Origin: Termitomyces sp. T153
Taxonomy: Eukaryota > Basidiomycota > Agaricomycetes > Agaricales > Lyophyllaceae
Direction of reading: 5' to 3'
Length of the DNA: 64,000 bases
Assembly: GCA_018296165.2 (NCBI GenBank)
Contig: JACKQL020000050.1
Span: forward strand, 1-64,000
The notes beneath the pieces are model-generated. The model was given only the letters and a program-made list of their open reading frames with translations, did not search any database and was not told the DNA's origin. Position numbers and translations under genes: made by a program. Below are positions 44,669-56,095 of this stretch, in pieces. Positions within the stretch are counted from its first letter, which is position 1. Each line of letters opens with the position of its first letter.

Positions 44669-45584
44669 GTGCCTCGCGTCTATGAGGTTTTGTCTCCAAT
44701 AGGAAAGGGATGATAACTATCATGATAGGATAATATCACCAGCGCGGTCCCCACACGAACACCTAGGTCGCGTACCAGTTATGCTACGGACCTTTCTATT
44801 CGGGCGTTGTGATGACTGTGACTGCTAGTTCCCCTCAGTCAGGCAGCCATACATCACCGGGATCTTCTTGAGCTTCCGGAGCGGCCAGGAACGACCTCTT
44901 GGACAGGGGTTATCCCAAAGCAATCAACGAGTCGTCCTTGCATCCTCAAATTCATACTAGGAATGCAATTCTCTGTACTCTCGTTAGCCTGCACAGGCTA
45001 ATAGTCATCAGTGGCTGACCTCCTATCGGCTCTGCCTTATTATACCAGCGTAGGATCCTGAACTCTCTATTGAGTTGGCCTTACTGGACCAGTGCAGGAT
45101 CTGTTATATAATGTGGTACATACTCATAGATAATCATAAAGTTGTAGGCCAACCTGGCCAGAATTTCAGTACACTTCCCAAGCTGACCAGCCGTCGCAAG
45201 AAGTCTTCTTCCTAGATTCTCCCCCACACTTCATGCAATTTGTGATCCACATCTCTCAGCTTATCGCGAAAGGTGCAACCAGTCCTCCATGTGCCTCAAA
45301 AATCTACAACGCGTGACATTAGTATCCACGTTCTCACCTTACAGTCTCCACTGCTGGGGTATCATGTTTGGACGATATCGATCGCCATGGCGCAGCGTCT
45401 CCATCGTCATAGTGATTCGACACCAGCAGTTTTGTTAGAGCTCTAAGGTGTACGGGGGTTGGACGCACAGATAATGCCGTGACACTCGATCACAGGTCCA
45501 TTATTTTAGACATCATTAAACAATATAGGCAATACAGATATACAGAACTTAACGTCGAGAATACGACATAAAAAAGTGTGAAAC
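44669..45584. other. Intergenic region between ECO1 and Serinc genes
   Basis: About 900 bp with no gene recognised. Two related segments around 'ccagcgtaggatcctg' (45047) and 'ccagtgcaggatctg' (45088) form an imperfect direct repeat. Confidence 0.4.
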
Positions 45585-47488
45585 TCATAGATCACCGAAC
45601 CTATGCAATAGAGAGTTCATGAAAGAGTATATCAGATGAAAATCCAGGCACTTACCTGTCAGGCATGATGACTGGTGCCAGAAGACTCCAGATGTACAAG
45701 AACATGCACACCCAGCTTGACACAACCCGCATCCACATGGCGACCTCAGAGCGTCCAATATAAACATCAGAATCTGGGTCTCCGGATCCAGTGATAGGAT
45801 GTCTGGAGACAACATTCCTGAAGGATGGTCACGCATTAGCAGGGAGGTCGACGGTGAATATAGATGTCACCCACCAATCGGTTAGAAGCATGGCAACGTA
45901 CATCGCGGCGATAGCAAATATGACGTGGAACCAGGAATACTATAGTTAATGGCGTCAACATTCAGCAGTTAGAAAAGAAAAGATGCTGACGTTATAACGT
46001 GTTCCGGAACGTTCATCATCCCGGCTGTCGCCAATAACATCGCCCTCGTCTCTATCGTCTTCTTCTTCTAGAGCCGATGCTGGAATAGCACTATCTCTGG
46101 ATGTGAGATTCAATGTCAAGGAACTGGCGGATCAAGAGCTTACCCAGCGTTGACTGCTGCCAGCAAAGCCTGGTATCGAGGCGACTCTGTTCGTCCGGGC
46201 TGAGTGGTAACGTAACCTAACTCGGAGTGTCCATTTGCATCATCCATTAGCTCCACTCTGTTCCTCCGCCCTTTGCCTACCAAAGCACGACTTTGAGTCG
46301 CAGCGCGTGTTGTGGAGAATGCGATCGCCAAGAACGTGAAGATTCCACCGAGGACAACCACAGCTTTACGAGTGCTCTTACCATCGCGCAAAGGATTGCA
46401 CTGCAGGGTTTCGTGAGTGTGGTTGCTAAGGGCAGACACAATGAGATATGTGCAATATGCCCCTACTACCCCAGCTTGAGCGAGGCCGGAGCGGGGATTA
46501 TATTCTTGAATGGTGGGGTGCACGCAGAGAATAGTGACGAGAACACAGAGGGCAAGATTAAAGGAGATGAAGAACTGGTTGACTATACAGCCCGTACCCG
46601 CGAAGTAGGCGTACAGAACTCCGGTAAGAGCGAGAGTGAAGATGTATGTCCCAGCCGTGGACAGTATGAGGACCCACTGCCAGAAATTGGAAGACGAGTT
46701 CTCCCAATTCTCAAGGCACATTTCAGACCATGAATGTGCGAAGTCGACAAGGAGTACAAGCCCTAGGAGTATGAAGATTGTCGCACCGATAAGAGCAATG
46801 TAGTTGCCCCAAAACATGAAGAAACTGTTAGGAATGAAAAAGGACACTACAATTAGGATAAGCCAGAGTAGGACCTTGGGGCCCCACCAGCTGTCATAGC
46901 GATTAGTTTGGAAAAGTAGGTCATGCAAATGAGGCATACCCGTTCTGAATAGAAGCGCGCTTGTCATGAGTATCCTTGACACCAATCAGAGACAGACTGA
47001 GGATGAAGTGGAGCAATGTGAGGGCGAAACAGATTCGGTGAACCTAGTGAAGGTTAGATGCATAAGACAATATGCGATGAACAGATGCATACAGCAAGAA
47101 CTCCATAGCACTTCTCTCCAGCACAGTCCATCTTGATATATCCTACACTCCACTTTTCAATCAGTTTGATTGCTAAATCCGTTTTCATAATCCACGCTAA
47201 GATCGAATTCAGAGAAAATATAATCTAGTCGTTTGTAAGATAGGTGAGTACCTGGGATGCGAGGTCAATGGATGGCGCTTACTGCAAATCCTACACGAGT
47301 TGCAATAGAGGAATTGCAATTGCAGGATTTAAAGAACATGGAGGCTACTGCGGCATCAGTGCGAGAAGAGAGACGAGTGAACTATGCGCGCCTGCAGTGG
47401 AGGTGCAGAAGAAGGCCAGCCCTGCTAGACAGGACGTTCCTATTGACGTAAGGCCACCAGCCAGCGGCAAGGATAGAAGCATGCCCAT
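45585..47488 (-). CDS. Serinc/TMS1 family membrane protein
   Basis: A multi-pass protein of the TDE1/Serinc (yeast TMS1) family, proposed to take part in phospholipid and serine handling at endomembranes or vacuole. Eight or more exons: exon 1 47488-47392 ('MGMLLSLPLAGGL', 'CLAGLAFF'), exon 2 47347-47283 with the family hallmark 'KSCNCNSSIATRVGF', then 'GYIKMDCAGEKCYG', 'VHRICFALTLLHF', a long exon with 'YDSWWGPKVL', 'FAHSWSEMCLENWE' and 'CVHPTIQEYNPRSGLAQA'. An acidic loop exon follows, then 'YSWFHVIFAIAAMYVAMLLTDW' and 'MWMRVVSSWVCMFLYIWSLLAPV', ending 'FGDL' at 45585. About ten helices are expected. Intron 1 (47391-47348) begins GC, not GT. Confidence 0.9.
47348..47391 (-). other. Probable GC-AG intron of the Serinc gene
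   Basis: Joining exon 1 (ending ...ACT GCA G) to exon 2 (starting TA GCC TCC ATG) restores the family sequence between 'CTSTA' and 'FKSCNCN'. The removed 44 nt begin GCGCGC and end GCCGCAG, with a CTGAT branch-like motif near the end. No GT donor gives the same join. Confidence 0.6.
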
Positions 47489-47496
47489 CGTCGTAA

Positions 47497-47545
47497 CTCG
47501 TAAGTTCTCCTAGGTTGTTAGCTCGCAAATTCTCCTAGGTTGTTA
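47497..47545. repeat. 24-bp tandem-like repeat upstream of Serinc
   Basis: A 24-bp segment at 47497-47520 recurs at 47522-47545 with two mismatches, and a partial third copy follows at about 47553. It sits within 60 bp upstream of the Serinc start codon. Confidence 0.75.
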
Positions 47546-48156
47546 AGTAGCTCGCAAGAAGAAAGGATTGAGCACGTGATGATTTTTGTTCCAAAGTGTG
47601 GGGTGGCTCTGGTTGCCACGTTTCAACTTCAAGCTTCAGGCGTTTTAAGTCATCCAAAGACCTAGTCTCTCAACTTTGTCTGACTGTTCTAACTCCGAGT
47701 CTCCTTGCAAAGTCCTGATAGTACTAGTATTATCTCGGCCAACCGTACGATCCTTCGTTTGCCGTTAACCTTGGAAACTTATTCACTCGCGCGCAACCCC
47801 CCTTAGGAAATAATGTCCTGATTAACATTAATGCTCTCCAAGTTTTTCATCTGCTAGGAGTCTCGCTCTTGTATAAATAAACTTTGGAGATGATTCATAC
47901 CTGACGTGCGCTTGACGATGGTTTCGGATGGCACAACATATCTCGTGAATATTCCATCACATGCCCTTCTTCAAAGAAGTTGCCCAGTATCCTTAGAATT
48001 TGACCTGCTTTCCTTTTCTGAACTAGAATTATTCTAAATCAAAGGTGCCGAAGACGGCGCGTAGACTCAGAATAGGGACCGTGTCGTCTTATATCCCGTC
48101 TAGGACAAAAGCTCCGCCCAAACTCTCCTATCAGTCACAAGGTCCCTTGCTACAGC
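47546..48156. promoter_or_regulatory. Shared upstream region of Serinc (-) and GH79-like (+)
   Basis: About 720 bp separate the two start codons, which point away from each other. No gene was seen in it, so it probably holds both promoters. Confidence 0.5.
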
Positions 48157-48163
48157 TATAAAG
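48157..48163 (+). promoter_or_regulatory. TATA box of the GH79-like gene
   Basis: TATAAAG lies 42 bp before the chosen ATG at 48205, a plausible core promoter distance for a short leader. Confidence 0.5.
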
Positions 48164-48204
48164 TGTGCCGTGAGGCTTTTTTGCGACAAGAATCATCCCA
48201 AGAA

Positions 48205-50233
48205 ATGTTCTATTTCTTTTTCTTCCTCCTGTGTCTAGCTCTCTTCCAGCCTGGGTTGGGCCTCAACGTTCCCATCCCACTCACGGTACCTTCGGCCGCT
48301 GTTCGAGTCTCTTCTTCCTTTTTCTCCTTCTCCATCGAGCAAGACCGATGGACAGATTGGGCTGGCAGCACATCGCGCAACCAGTTCCTCTTCAACATTC
48401 TCGACAATCTTGGCCAACTTACTGGTGTCCCACCTCGCATCAGAATAGGTGCCAACAGTGAAGATCATACCAAGTTTAATTCAGCCATCAAAGTCGGCTT
48501 AAAGCCAATCTACCTCTCAATTGCGCAAGACGTGCTGATGACACTTTTTAGAAAACACAATTGGTTTTCCCCGCCCTCTCTACAACTGTCCCATACCCTG
48601 AAGCCACCAATATCACAGTTGGAGATGCATTCTATCAAGCGACACAGTTCCTTCCTCCCAGTGAGTATCATAGCATCTCTCATACTTGTCCCATATCTGA
48701 TTTCTACCAAGATACTCATGTAACTTGGGGTCTTAACCTCGGACAATTCAATTTGACAACTGCTTTTCTCGAATCAAAGTCCATTGTCAAAGCATTCAGT
48801 TCATCTGCCATCCGGAATTCAGGAATTGTTTTGGACGCGATTGAGATTGGTAACGAAGCCGACCTTTACCGAAACAATGGTGCTCGACCACAGTCTTACA
48901 ATGTTGCTCAATATGTGAGAGAGTGAGGTTCCTGTTAATGAGACGCATTGCGTGAAGTTGACATGTCATTCTACTATCCAGATGGACTACTTTTGCGACG
49001 AATATATCTGCAGCTATGGGTATATCATCCAGTTCCCCTACCAAACTATGGGGATGCGCATTTGCAGGGTCTTCACATTCCACTACTGGATTCTCTCCTC
49101 AGTCTGCCTTTCAACAAGGGCTGCTTAAGTCGAAGGCCGGGTCTTTCATCTCTACGTCAGTGCTTCAGTCGCTTGGCCTAAACTGACCCCCTTATTATGT
49201 ACCCCTAGCATATCTCAGCATCACTATAGTGGCACGTTCTGCTCCGGGAACGGGGGCCTGTTGCAAGATTTGATGACGAAATCCACTATCCGCGGGAACC
49301 TTTCGACCTTTACTCCTGATATCGTTGCAACACGCGCACAAGGACTCGATTACGTCTTTGGAGAAACGAACAGCTATTCGTGCCATGTGAGACTGAGTCT
49401 ACTCACTCATTCTCGTCGTTCCGGTCTTACTCAGTTGATAGGGGGCCCCTGGAGTCAGTAATACCGCTGGAGCGGCTTTATGGACATTGGATTATGTACT
49501 GTATGCGTGCGTATGGGTTTATGTCAGAATTCGTTTGAGGGACTTTGTTCATTCTGTCCCACCGCAGAATCCAGATTGGTATCTCAAGGATCCACTTCCA
49601 TCAAGGAATAGGCTTCAAATATAACCATGTAAGTTACTCATCTATTCCTTTTCGAAGTTATTTTAGCGAACTTTGATACGTAGATCCAACCTGCGTTTTT
49701 GACTCGCTCGATCTTGAATGGCTCGACTCTTTCCAGCCCGCTTCCTCCCCACGTTCAGCCTCCCTATTACGGTGCCATCATTGCCGCAGAAGCTATCGGT
49801 CGTATTGGAAGCACACGTGTAGTTGAACTTTCTATCAATAATAGCCGAGTGTCTGGATATGGCTTTTACGAGAGACAGAAATTGGTCCGGGCGGTGTTCA
49901 TCAACTCCAACGCTTTTCTCTCAAGCACAACCGGAACTCGTTCTAGCGTACATCTTGATCTCAGCTTTACTGGAAGCGGTGCAGCGCCAACTCAGATTAC
50001 TGTAAAACGTCTTGCAATCAGGTCGGTCGGTTCAACTTGATCAACATTGGAAAAGGCGCCACTCATGGGACTTTTGCAGGCACGCTGATGATGTATCGGG
50101 GTTAACATGGGGCGGTCAATCTTACGAAACGTCAAGTGGACGCGTGAGTGGGTCCATCTCTGTTCAAACAGGAAACGTCGCGTCGGGAGTGGATATCGTA
50201 GCGACGGAAGCTGTGCTGGTCAGTTTTAGCTGA
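48205..50233 (+). CDS. Secreted glycosidase, GH79 beta-glucuronidase type
   Basis: A spliced gene for a secreted enzyme related to GH79 proteins, which remove glucuronic acid residues from proteoglycan or plant-type polysaccharides. The ATG at 48205 starts a signal peptide ('MFYFFFFLLCLALFQPGLGL'), preferred over an in-frame ATG 14 codons earlier which would bury it. Following exons show 'FFSFSIEQDRWTDW', 'PPRIRIGANSED', 'DAIEIGNEADLY' with the proposed acid/base Glu in the NE pair, 'FGETNS' with the nucleophile Glu, and the C-terminal GH79C beta domain ('PPYYGAIIAAEAIG', 'FINSNAFLS', 'LTWGGQSYETSSGRVSG'). About seven exons. The stop is at 50233. The region at 48500-48560 is probably an intron. 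Confidence 0.82.
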
Positions 50234-50536
50234 TATATGCACGCGGTGTAGACTACATTCGGTTACGACTGTATCGGCACTCATTCTCACAAATTGACTT
50301 GGAACTGTCTAGTTTATTAATCTACCCCGAGGGTCAGGTCCGCAGGAACACGTCAGAAGAACCGTAATCACTAGAAGTGCGAATCCGGCAATCAGAAAGG
50401 ACCAACCTGTACTTACAGAACCGTGGTCCATGTAACTACTCTTCATTTCGACCATCAATGTACGCCTTCTCCCTGCGATGGATACACATATAAATCCTCC
50501 AACACTTTTGTCTTCCTAATGCCCTGTCGCTCAAAT

Positions 50537-51850
50537 ATGGCCCTTCATATCGACTCATTTACGTTTCGTATCGCTGCTACCGACCTTCAATCCACAGCTA
50601 AGAGGTACACAAGCAGGTTCAGCTCGAGAAACGGTCTGACTTTGTTGTTCGCGCATTGTGTGGGATCGCGTACGTTCACAACAGCCCACGCGCCTTGTTT
50701 TATACGGGCTGAGCTTGACTCCCTAGACAAAGAACAATGGGAGCCAACTATCGAACAGATCTTTCGTCTTCAACAACAAAAGGACCAAAGAGATCGTATA
50801 CGGGAAGCGTGGGCGTTCGATTGGCAGAGTCATGGAGATGCCGCCATTATCAATGCAAGAGTGCTCGACTCTCGCAAGGACGCTGTTTGTCAGTTCAAGG
50901 TTCTTTGTCCTCTTGAAGTGCTCACAGGCTTCTCTTTGATATCTGGTTAGCTCCGTCGGAATGGGCTTTAGCTCTCGAGTCATTCGTCGAATCACACTTG
51001 AGAGGACACCGTATTGTCGCGTTAGGCCATTCAGCTGGTACTTGTGCAATGTCGGTTCTATCTTGTCCTACGATGTTAGCCAGCTCAAGTCACAAGTGCT
51101 CCTTAGTATGTTGTCCATGAAGAATTTCCCTGTTCACAAGCCTCCATACATTGCGGTATTCCTTGTGGAGCCAACGATCCTTTCTCAGGAGCTGTTCAAT
51201 GCGCATGCTCAAGAACGCGAAGATTCCGCGAAGATGACCATGAAGGTAACGTTAACCCGGCGGGATTCCTGGCCCAGCCAAGAAGCTGCAGTCGCTTATT
51301 TACGAAGAAGGCTTCCTTGGAAATCTTGGGATTCCAGAGTCTTCAATCTATACGTTGTAAGTTTAGGACAAAGCGCGGGCGACGATTATCAAGATTGACT
51401 TCTGTATAGAATCATGGGCTTCGAAGCATACCGAAGCCTGATGGCGAAGCTGTTGGCCTAAAGGCTAGTAAAAAGCAAGAAGGCATGGCTTACCCTCAGT
51501 TTCCACCATACATTGAGTCAGTCACGCTCTTCCGTGAACGTTGTATGGTCATTCCATTCCATATCATATTCGGGGAGAAGATTGACTTCATGTGAGGACA
51601 TGCTCCACTTCTTGTCCTTGACAACGTTCTAACAGCTGTTGTATGGCAAGGCCTCGATACATTCAGGAAGGACTCTGCGACACGAGCCAAGGGTTCAAAC
51701 CAGCTTCAGTGACACGCGTGTCCAATGCAGGGCATTTGGTACGTTGCATACAAGAATATCTTTACGCAAAACACATATCTTCTAGATTGTCCAAGAGAAC
51801 CCGGATGCTCTTGCAATTGCTATTTGCAGTAACCTCGATGGTAGAGGTCT
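50537..51850 (+). CDS. Alpha/beta-hydrolase fold protein
   Basis: A spliced gene with the nucleophile elbow 'ALGHSAG' at about 51020-51040, the GxSxG of serine hydrolases. It begins 'MALHIDSFTFRIA' (50537), followed by 'LTLLFAHCVGSRTF' (the HG-type oxyanion region), 'WEPTIEQIFRLQQQ', 'IREAWAFDWQSHGDAAIIN', then an intron near 50891-50951 and 'APSEWALALESFV'. Later pieces: 'KPPYIAVFLVEPTIL', 'RRDSWPSQEAAVAYLRRRLPWKSWDSRVFNLYV' and a last exon with 'IVQENPDALAIAI'. This matches a fungal family resembling the peroxisomal lipase LPX1 in layout. The substrate is unknown. Introns after the elbow and near 51357 could not all be phased. Confidence 0.68.
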
Positions 51851-52370
51851 GCAAATAAAATCCCGGATGTAATCATAGCAGAACAGCATAAGTTGATGAT
51901 GGCCAAAGAGATAACTTTCAGGACTTACAGGAGACGTATATATCATGGAACGCGGAAAAAGCTTGTCATGCCCGAAGGCTGAAAGTTGTGTAGATTGTCC
52001 ATGAATCGGTCAAGTGACGGTAGGCCCCGAGAAGCTCTTCCTAGATGTTTGTCCAAAATTTACTTGGGAAGTGGTCAACGTTGCGCATACCTTCTGATGA
52101 ATTTTTGATCTATAAAGTGAGATGATCTGTTAAGAGCCACCCCAAAGCAGAATTTTCTCCGTGGTATAGCGAATAAAATAACTGTGACCATACACTATAT
52201 GGCAACCGTTTGTCTGCAACACCCCAGAATTTTGTGTATGGCCAAAGGAAATTTATACATTTTGGGGATGCTTCACCCTGTATGTGTGAGTCATGCATGT
52301 TGTCAGATGTCCTTCCAATGGGACGATGTCAGTCATGGCATCTGAATCAATTTCAGGTCCTCTTTTTCAG
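51851..52370. other. Intergenic boundary into the second transposon island
   Basis: No gene recognised. CG content falls between about 52080 and 52300, which marks the left edge of the second island. Confidence 0.45.
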
Positions 52371-52901
52371 CTATGCAATTACATGAACCATACATATCTC
52401 CACCTCTTCACTACAGATCTCACATGAAAATCCATTATGCATTGTAACTACATTCCAAGTTGGTTGCAGTGGCACAACCCATCAATTGACTGGGACCAGT
52501 TAACAGTGGATTCCATCTCTACTGCAGGGAATTGTGTTTGCCAGAAGTTATCCAGGGTACAGCCACAGTCATTGCTCCAACCACCAGGGGGTCCAAGGTG
52601 CCCACCATTAGAGAGGGCATTAGAATGAGCATGGAGGCAGAAGAGGAGGGAGGATGCAGCATTGCAGTGTGGAGAAGTGGTGTGTCAGCAGAGAGCAGAG
52701 GAGATAGCAAGGTTGAAGCTATCAGCATTGGCAACAGGAACAAGTTGATGCTGTCCAGTGAGGGTATTTGCCTGGAAGGCAACATGTAGTCCACTAGCAG
52801 ACACATGACTGTGGTGGGCACACAGTCATCAGCAGAAAGCTTCTATGGGCTTAAGGACATACACAAAAGTGACCTGTTTCTAGTAGGGGCAGCATTACAA
52901 G

Positions 52902-53585
52902 GTGGTGCAGATTGTGGCAAGGGCATCCATTGATGAGGTGATAGCAGGTGTGGAGACAGTGGCAGGGACAAGTGGTGGAGGGATGGCATTCTTGAAACAG
53001 AAGTGGGACATGCAATTGTGGGACATGCAATTAGTGAGAGGTAAGATGGGCCCTCAGCTGTTGCTAGTGAAAGGGCATAGTGCAGCAGGAAAGAGCTTTT
53101 TGCAAGTGTTGGTAGAAGGGGAAGTGAGAAGGGTGTTGGCAGAGGGGGAAGTGAGAAGGGTGTTAGCAAAGGGGGAAGTGAGAAAGAGGCAAGAAGGAGA
53201 AAGGTTCAAGGTGGAGGAGATGCTTTCTGAGGATTTTCATGAATCTTTGGATGTTTTCACCAAGAGAAGGTCAGAATACTCACCATCACACAGGAAGCAT
53301 GACCTGGAAATTGATCTGGTAGAAAGAGCAGAGATGCTGCTGCCAGGGAAGCTCTATCAGTTGGCACTGGCAGAGTTGGAGACATTTCAGGAGTTCATTG
53401 ATGAGAACCTGGCAAAAGGCTGTATTTGCTAATCTAGTGCCCCATGTGGTGTTTCAGTGTTCTTTGTGAAGAAGGATGGCTCATTACAGTTGATGGTGAA
53501 TTTCTGGGCACTGCATGTGATTAGCAAGCCCAATGTGTACTGGATTCCTCTGACAAATGAGTTGTTGGATTAATCAAAGGGTGGC
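52902..53585 (+). pseudogene. Gypsy 3 RT N-terminal half
   Basis: The frame 52902-53432 ends with 'RRSEYSPSHRKHDLEIDLV' and 'LYQLALAELETFQEFIDENLAKGCI', the classic lead-in to gypsy RT. After one stop it continues 'SVFFVKKDGSLQLMVNFWALHVISKPNVYWIPL' (fingers). A solo LTR then interrupts at 53586. Repeated 'VLAEGEVRR/VLAKGEVRK' units near residue 70 are a local duplication. Confidence 0.85.
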
Positions 53586-54113
53586 TATAAGGGAACATTG
53601 GCCATGGATAGTCCAAGCCAAGCCTGTCACTCATGTCTTGACACTCTGGTCAAGAGGCAAGCAACAAGCAGGCCAGCCAGAGGCACAGTGGGCAAGGAGC
53701 AGGCAACCAACAAGAGGCAAAGGCAGAGGGTGAAGTAGAAGGTGAGGAGCCACACTGGCTGAGCTACAGTTATGCTAGTGAATAAACCCAGAAGCAATGT
53801 TATTGTCCAGAATGGGGATATCCTATCCCCAGGTCAGCCTATATACTATAAGACTACTAGATTACTAAGTACCTATGACTAAGTCAGAGGCTGCTGACTA
53901 CAGCCTATATGACAAAGCAGAGGCCAATGACTATGAACTATTGACTAATCAGGTCTGGTAGTAAAAGGATCAATGATTGCCAATAATATCCATGTGCCAG
54001 GTACAATATACCCATTGGGCATAGAAGCCAAGACAGTGAGGGAATAATAAGGGGCCAGGTGGTCCAGAGGTCAGCTAGACAGATGGAGCAGTCTAAAGAC
54101 CAGTCCCCTTACA
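53586..54113 (-). repeat. Solo LTR, copy 2 (minus)
   Basis: 528 bp bounded by TATAAGGGAAC (decayed TGTAAGGGGAC) and GTCCCCTTACA. It is flanked by a perfect 5-bp duplication GTGGC (53581-53585, 54114-54118). It is the reverse complement of 55536-56095 along its length, with drift. TG...CA ends, a 5-bp duplication and no coding interior fit a solo LTR left by recombination between two LTRs. Confidence 0.86.
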
Positions 54114-54700
54114 GTGGCAAAGGTGTTCATAAACTTAGACATGAAGTGGAGGTACTACAACATGTGGATTACAAGAGTGATGAGTGGAAAGCATTCTTCA
54201 GAACATGGTATGGTCAGTCTAAATTCCTTGTGATGCAGTTTGACCTGTGAAATGCACTTGCAGTGTTTCAGCATATGGTAAATGAGTTGTTCCATGGCCT
54301 CATTGATGTGTATGTGAGCACTGTCTCTGGATGACATCATCATTTTCTCAAAGGACCCAGCACAGCACCATGCTTACATCTGTGAGTTCTTTTTTGTCTT
54401 TGTGGAGCAGATCTCTTCCTCAAGTCTGAAAAGTGCTGGTTCTGGATAACAGCAGTGGATGAGTTGCAGTTGAAGATTTCACTTGGCCAAGTTGGAAAGG
54501 ACCTAGTGAAGATTAATGGTATTACAAATTAGTAACCCCATGGAACATTCACTGGATCAACTAATTTTTAAGTTTCTGCAATTTCTACTGGTAGTTTGTG
54601 GAGAGTTACATGATGATCATGCATCTCTTCAAAAATCTGAAGAAGGACTGTGCATGGAGGTGGGGAGAAGTGGATGTAAAGGAATGCAACAGTCTAGAGG
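54114..54700 (+). pseudogene. Gypsy 3 RT palm and thumb
   Basis: Continues after the solo LTR: 'EWKAFFRTWYGQSKFLVMQFDL', 'AVFQHMVNELFHGLIDVYV', then, one frame over, 'SLDDIIIFSKDPAQHHAYI' (catalytic box at 54324-54335, Tyr replaced by Ser). Thumb block 'LKISLGQVGKD' and the RNase H lead-in 'FCNFYW...FVESY' with 'LKKDCAWRWGE' follow. At least one frameshift and several stops are present. Confidence 0.84.
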
Positions 54701-54702
54701 GA

Positions 54703-55094
54703 CACTTCAACAAAACAAGCAATTATCAGTGACAAGTAAGAGTCAAGTGAGCAGGACAGCAGACAAGAATCAAGCAAAGAGCCAGCAGTAGCAAGTCAAG
54801 TGAAATATTTCACCAAAATCACTTACAGTTGAACTGATGAATAGGCCAGGAAGAGACTGCTATTGTTAGGCCTGAGGACACCTGTATACTACATTAGTCA
54901 GGCCACATTACTAATGTTATATAACTAAGCCAGTATGTTATGGTCTATGACATAACAATAAAATAAAAAGAAGTAGAGTCCAATTATTACTCATCAAGTA
55001 CAAATAATACCAAGAAGAGGGGAGCTAAAGAGCTGGGCAGTCAGTTGGATCAGCTAGGGTAAAAGTAGACCATTGGACCAAACCTGAAATAGAG
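54703..55094. other. Unexplained 390-bp block inside gypsy 3
   Basis: Between the 'AWRWGE' block and the RNase H block 'TMEQGAFEEL', where relatives have almost no spacer. It contains a TGTTAGGCCTGAGG start-like phrase at 54864. It may be another decayed LTR, but I could not fix its ends or a target duplication. Confidence 0.4.
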
Positions 55095-55535
55095 TTGGAC
55101 ATGGTCTGGAAACCACATCCCCTGACAATGGAGCAAGGAGCATTTGAGGAGTTGAAGGCAGTGCCAGTGCTGGTGATGCCAGACATGGAAGTGCCATTCA
55201 GGTGCATCATATTTTGTGGTGGGAGTAGTGTTGTCATAGAAAGGAGTGAATGGAGAGTGGCAGCCAGTGACATTTTTTTTAAAGGCAATGCAACCTGCAG
55301 AGCAAAACTACAATATACATAACAAGGAGTGATTATTGGTGGTGTAGATGTTGAGGTGCAGAGGCCTTACTTAAGGGGAACTTGTCCACAGTGAATGTTT
55401 TCTCCAACTATCACAATTTGAAGTGCTTTATGATGGCTAAAAAATTGAATCAAAAGCAGGCCCAGTAGAGTTTTTTTAAATTGTTTTGTTCTACAGATTC
55501 ATCATCAGCCAAGTCACCTTAGTACAGGCCCTAAC
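55095..55535 (+). pseudogene. Gypsy 3 RNase H
   Basis: The frame 55095-55322 has 'PHPLTMEQGAFEELKAVPVLVMPDMEVPFRCI', the lead-in and first strands of gypsy RNase H; the usual first Asp of 'DAS' is not preserved. After stops, 'SVNVFSNYHNLKCFMMAKKLNQKQAQ' matches the 'DHxNLxYF...LxRRQARW' end of the domain. It is cut at 55535 by a solo LTR. Confidence 0.83.
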
Positions 55536-56095
55536 TGTAAGGGGACTGGTCTTTGGACCATCCTACCCTCACCTAGCTTAGTCTGTGGGGATTGGCACCT
55601 CTATCTAGTTGACCTCTGGACTGCCCCTCTTCTTACTCCCTCACTATCTCAGCACCCAGGCCTAATAGGTATATCATACCTTGCACATAGTATATTACTG
55701 TCAATCATTGATCCTTCTACTACCAGGCCCAATTAGTCAATAGTTTGTAGTCATCAGCCTCCACTTTGTCATATAGGCTGTAGTCAGTGGCCTCCAACTT
55801 AGTCATAGGTATTTAGTCATCTAGTAGCCTTGTAGTATATAGGCAGACCTGGGGATAGGATATCCCCAGTCTGAACAATAGCATTGCTTCTGAGTTATTC
55901 ACTGGCATAACTGTAAGCTTGGCCAGTGTGGCCCCTCACCTTCTGCCTTGCCCTCTGTCTTTGCCTCTTGCTGATTGCCTGCCCCTTGCCTGCCAAGCCT
56001 CTGGCCAGCTCACTTGTTGCTTGCCTCTTGACCAGATAGTCAGGACATGAGTGGTGGCCTTGGCTTGGACTATTCATAGCTGATGTCCCCTTACA
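55536..56095 (+). repeat. Solo LTR, copy 1 (plus)
   Basis: 560 bp bounded by TGTAAGGGGAC and GTCCCCTTACA, an 11-bp inverted terminus. It matches copy 2 in the opposite orientation. Flanks CTAAC (55531-55535) and CTGAT (56096-56100) differ at two transition sites, so the duplication, if any, has decayed. Confidence 0.8.

Noticed and set aside
53586..56095. Inverted-terminus blocks read as a MITE or DNA transposon
   Set aside because: TG...CA ends with a 5-bp target duplication and LTR-like length favour solo LTRs; no transposase or longer terminal inverted repeat was seen.
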